A model generated the notes under the pieces. It was not told where the DNA came from. It saw only the letters and a program-made list of their open reading frames with translations, and did no database searches. Both the position numbers and the translations under genes were made by a program. From NCBI GenBank assembly GCA_040143965.1, contig JASJQH010000011.1, forward strand, positions 1-57,112: a stretch of 57,112 bases of DNA. Direction: 5' to 3'. This DNA comes from Basidiobolus ranarum (taxonomy: Eukaryota; Basidiobolomycota; Basidiobolomycetes; Basidiobolales). Position 1 is the stretch's first letter. Every line of letters begins with the position of its first letter. This document shows positions 53,894 through 57,112 of the stretch, in pieces.

Positions 53894-54121
53894 TCATGCC
53901 AGTAATTCAATAACTTGTATTCTATCGCTTAGGGTTGAAGTGTTTGAACGTACTTCCTGCCGTTTCGTTGACGTTGCTGGTTGACTAGAGAGAGAGCATC
54001 TTCTGAAGGTTACCATTTCTAGAATTGCTGCCTCGGTAACAGTGAATTTTACTTTCTTAAGGTGTTTGTCACATACTTGACATCTGGAGAGCCAGCAATA
54101 GCCAGTATTAATTCGTACCAT
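53894..54121 (-). pseudogene. Possible remnant of a second trefoil-like gene
   Basis: A 75-aa frame starts MVRINTGYCWLSRCQVCDKH. RINTGYCWLSRCQVC parallels KGDTGNYLSRCNGC in the third repeat of the protein at 51453-52109, which lies about 1.8 kb away on the same strand. Only one repeat-like unit is visible and the rest (EMVTFRRCSLSSQPATS) does not match. It could also be a chance match. Confidence 0.3.
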
Positions 54122-54362
54122 GATAGATTGGGTAACTCAATAGAAACTAATTAATCAGTGCCACACTTCTATAGATGCGGCAAGTAGCAGTGGATAAATG
54201 TAATCAATAATGGGGGCCTTTAGTATATATAAAACCAATGGAGCTGCATATCATGTTGAAGGTAAAATACATATACTAAAATACAATAGAGGGTTCATGA
54301 ATATGCTGCGATATTAAAATGTCGCTCTCCGTCTGATGCCGTCGTTATTTGCATGTCGATAA

Positions 54363-55265
54363 CTATCGTGATTCTACAAGAAGATAAAATGGCTCTTTGG
54401 ATCTATCGGCTTGCTTTTGTTCCCTACGCCTTTGTCTTCTTTCGCGTTTCTCTTGTCTCCTTGAATCTCTTCGTATTTGACGCTCCTCTCTTCTGTTAGA
54501 TCTCGAATTCAAGTGCTGACCAGCATATCTAGAATCTTCTTCGGAAGATGAATTACTAGACGATGATTGGTCGCTACTTTTTAATATTGCTTTTTCGCCA
54601 CTTAACACCCTTAATCCCTGATATAACGTAACACTGACACCACGAGGGTTGAAAAAACAGTAATTCCAAATCTCAATTTTCGCTGACAATTTGCCTATAT
54701 TTCCTCTCAACATATTTCTCTGTATCGCGCGAGAGATGAAAAATCCTGCTGCACCAACATGCATCGTCATTGGTAGGACACCAGCGGTTACTCTTTGAGT
54801 TATAGTTAAACGGCCTTCACCGGATATGTCGTTAATAAATTGAGTCCAATCCATCTCAAGGATATCTCGAGCCAGCATGTGTTGTGGTATCGGGTAGTGC
54901 AGGGGGAAACCATCCTCAAGATTTTTACCCTTACAAGGAACTTGCAGAGGTGGGAAAGGCCCTGGAGCGTATCCTGGTATCTGTGGTGGTTGTCGAGAAA
55001 AGCAGGGGGGTGGTTGATCTGAAGAGGATTGGTTGGTAAAGAAATTTTGAATGCTACTAAAAAGATTTTGCGTGGTGTTAGTATTTGTGGTGACTTGCTG
55101 TTGACCTGGTTGATGTCTGCTAGATGATGACGAGCTATATTGATCTGTTATTCCACTTGATCCATAAGGAGGGATGGGGGCGGATGGCTCCTCCATAGAA
55201 GTATATGGAGGTGGTGGAGGAAGCTGTGATGGATCGTAATACTTCTCTTGTGATACTTTAGACAT
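54363..55265 (-). CDS. Conserved fungal protein of unknown function with Pro-rich N-terminus and Arg-rich tail
   Basis: 300 aa, no intron, start MSKVSQEKYYDPSQLPPPPP. The first ~115 residues are disordered (PPPPPYTS, polySer, Gln/Asn). A folded core at about 115-225 has PCKGKNLEDGFPLHYPIPQH, RDILEMDWTQFINDISGEGR, LTITQRVTAGVLPMTMHVGA, FFISRAIQRNMLRG, then EIWNYCFFNPRGVSVTLYQG. This core is widespread and unnamed in ascomycetes as far as I recall; the hydrophobic VLPMTMHVGAAGFFIS stretch may dip into a membrane. The C-terminus has a Ser/Glu patch followed by a dense Arg/Gln/Glu run (RRQEKRERRQRRREQKQ) typical of nuclear or RNA-linked tails. Function unknown. Confidence 0.75.
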   Translation of the reverse strand: MSKVSQEKYYDPSQLPPPPPYTSMEEPSAPIPPYGSSGITDQYSSSSSSRHQPGQQQVTTNTNTTQNLFSSIQNFFTNQSSSDQPPPCFSRQPPQIPGYAPGPFPPLQVPCKGKNLEDGFPLHYPIPQHMLARDILEMDWTQFINDISGEGRLTITQRVTAGVLPMTMHVGAAGFFISRAIQRNMLRGNIGKLSAKIEIWNYCFFNPRGVSVTLYQGLRVLSGEKAILKSSDQSSSSNSSSEEDSRYAGQHLNSRSNRREERQIRRDSRRQEKRERRQRRREQKQADRSKEPFYLLVESR

Positions 55266-57112
55266 GGTTTGGCGAAGAGATTGCCGAGTTGGATGAGTAG
55301 TGTAGAGAAAATGACCATGTATATATATACCTTATGGCTTATGGGTGAGCGTGATGCCGGTAAGTGTGTGCCAAAATACTTGGCAGTGCCTGGCTTGGAG
55401 TGCATAGGAAATATGATCACATGGTGAGAATGCTTGGCAAAGTCGTAGTTGGGATATTACCTGGAGACTTGGATCAACATAATACTATATATAGTAATTA
55501 AGGCATTCTCCAGCCAGTGTATATGGCTAGTTTAGTTGCTGTGTTGATTAAAGAGAATTCTGTTTGAAACATGTGATGTAAGTGATCCGTCAAATCATGT
55601 GATATGCGTCATCGTTCGAAACAAAAATCAGCAATATTATAAACTAGTTATCGCTCTGTTTGTATACATCGATGGGACAAAGCATTCGTGTATTCATTGA
55701 TATACAGTAAATTGGTCTTAGACTTCGTTGGCCAGTTATTAGAGAAATACTTCTAGGATGTTAGTTCTGGCTCTAATGAACAACATCCTTGGTTTTACAT
55801 TCTATTAATCAGTTCTATATCTTAACACGCGGGACTATAATATGATGGGAATACAACAACGCTACTTAGAAATATTCTGAATTTTTTAAGCTTTGAGAGG
55901 CTCGAAAGGATTCGGTATTACCAATGAATAATCCAAGGTACACCTGTAAATAGGTTAGTGTGCCAAAGGGGCTGCCACTAGGCAAGAATGGGTGGGCCAA
56001 TTTAAATAGACTAATATTAACAAAAATATCTGCATTTTCCCTGACAACAATCTAACAGGTGTAGCGCATTATATAATCCTACAATAAGTGGTTCATCAGA
56101 CATGGGTAGCTAATATTTATGGCTGTTAAAATCAATATTTATGTGTACATTAGATGAAGCATTGCCAACTAGAGAAGATGAAACAACACATGCAGATATT
56201 CCTTTAACATAGTCATCTATCTATTTATATACCACCAAGAAACAAATTCATATCCGCAGGGCTATTCAAGAATAGTACACTTGGTCTTGTTCAGATACTT
56301 GGACAGTACGAAGTTAATTAAACATGAACAAATACATGGATAGTATGCAGTAAATAAAATGTTAACTTCAAGTCAAATGAGCACTTCGTTTTATCTACTG
56401 TTCAATCTACCTACTCTGCATTCTATCTACTCTTGATTCGTTGTATTCGACCAGTTCTCCCTTGAAACCTGAAAGTTACGCGTATCGTCATGTTAAGCCA
56501 CCATAAAGCATAGTTCATCAGAGTATTTCTCCCCATTTTCCTAATGTTCTTTATAATTCATCAATTCTCGTTGTATTCTTCACTTTGTAACTTATGAGCG
56601 ACATGTTGATACAATAAGTAATGTTTTCAAATTCCTCGCCTGTCTCTCACTCTCACTCTTAGCCCTATGTTTGCATTGGAGTAGTAACGGCTTCATCAAC
56701 AGTAGCTTTCATTTATTGCTTTCCCTAATTTATGCTATTTTCATGATTGCCCATTAACTAGGACGAGTTTGGTGGTTGTGTCTAAGGAATACTTCAATTA
56801 TTTTATTCACAATACTTGACATCGCAGTTGCGGCACAGTTTTATCCATAACATATAGTATTGTCAATAACATTGACTCACAGTATTTGTTCAAATCATCA
56901 AAATACTAAAAACTATGAATTTCCTATGTCGGTTACTGAATTGAATAACTTGGGACGATTGAGTCTACCTGAACATATCTACGATTAGAGGATTGATATA
57001 TAAATATATATAATTGATCATACAATACCTAAGCAAGCGTGTGAATCTATTGTTAGTGCTGACCGTTGAAATATACGTGCTATACTTATTGATGTGATCA
57101 GCAATCTACACC
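55266..57112. other. Intergenic end of window, 1.85 kb, no gene recognised
   Basis: Minus-strand TATATATAC near 55319-55331 is a likely TATA box for the gene starting at 55265. The remainder is AT-rich with short CTAC(T/C)CT-type repeats around 56400-56440. I see no ORF with family resemblance, no tRNA box pattern and no LTR. Confidence 0.4.

Noticed and set aside
1-57112. CRISPR arrays, bacterial operons or prophage
   Set aside because: Spliced genes with GT-AG introns and fungal core proteins show that this is nuclear fungal DNA; no regular spacer arrays were seen.

Overview
The window is AT-rich eukaryotic DNA from an ascomycete fungus. Its genes carry short GT-AG introns with CTAAC/CTAAT branch sites and lie on both strands. 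The core genes are closest to ascomycete orthologues: KRE33, EPL1, SPT20, NOP12, APL3, SEC63, QCR9 and mL40. A Fot1/pogo transposon fossil whose stop codons look like C-to-T (RIP-type) changes, and an NB-ARC/TPR (NLR) relic, point to a filamentous fungus (Pezizomycotina). The class cannot be settled from this window.

The left part (1-17.6 kb) is accessory DNA. A family of small secreted proteins, each with an acidic pro-region and a Gly/Arg/Phe-rich cationic tail, occurs four times: a truncated copy, two intact copies and one broken copy. Their flanks show a tandem segmental duplication. Between them lie a GC-rich ORF relic, the Fot1/pogo fossil, a GC-rich ToxD-like reductase gene and an NLR relic cut by an LTR piece. 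Further on come an Rds1-like ferritin-domain protein, a secreted DJ-1/PfpI protein with a decayed sister copy split by a solo LTR, a GLUT-like sugar transporter and two more solo LTRs.

The middle and right part (18-49.5 kb) is housekeeping. It holds a carboxypeptidase Y-like protease, SPT20 (SAGA), a 154-aa unknown protein, NOP12 (60S biogenesis), a rhodanese/tyrosine phosphatase of the MAPK-phosphatase type, SEC63 (ER translocation), EPL1 (NuA4), QCR9 (complex III), an A20/AN1 zinc-finger protein, KRE33/NAT10 (18S rRNA and tRNA cytidine acetylation), APL3 (AP-2 alpha) and mitoribosomal mL40. I resolved most exon structures by keeping the reading phase and family sequence continuous. Two divergent pairs share promoters: A20/AN1 with KRE33, and APL3 with mL40. 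Telomere-type AACCCTAA motifs lie between NOP12 and the phosphatase, and upstream of SEC63.

The right end (50-57 kb) is again more lineage-specific. It has a small membrane-anchored protein, a secreted three-repeat beta-trefoil-like protein with a CxxC in each repeat and a possible paralogue remnant nearby, a conserved fungal protein of unknown function with an Arg-rich tail, and about 1.8 kb with no recognisable gene. I found no tRNA, rRNA or CRISPR array.
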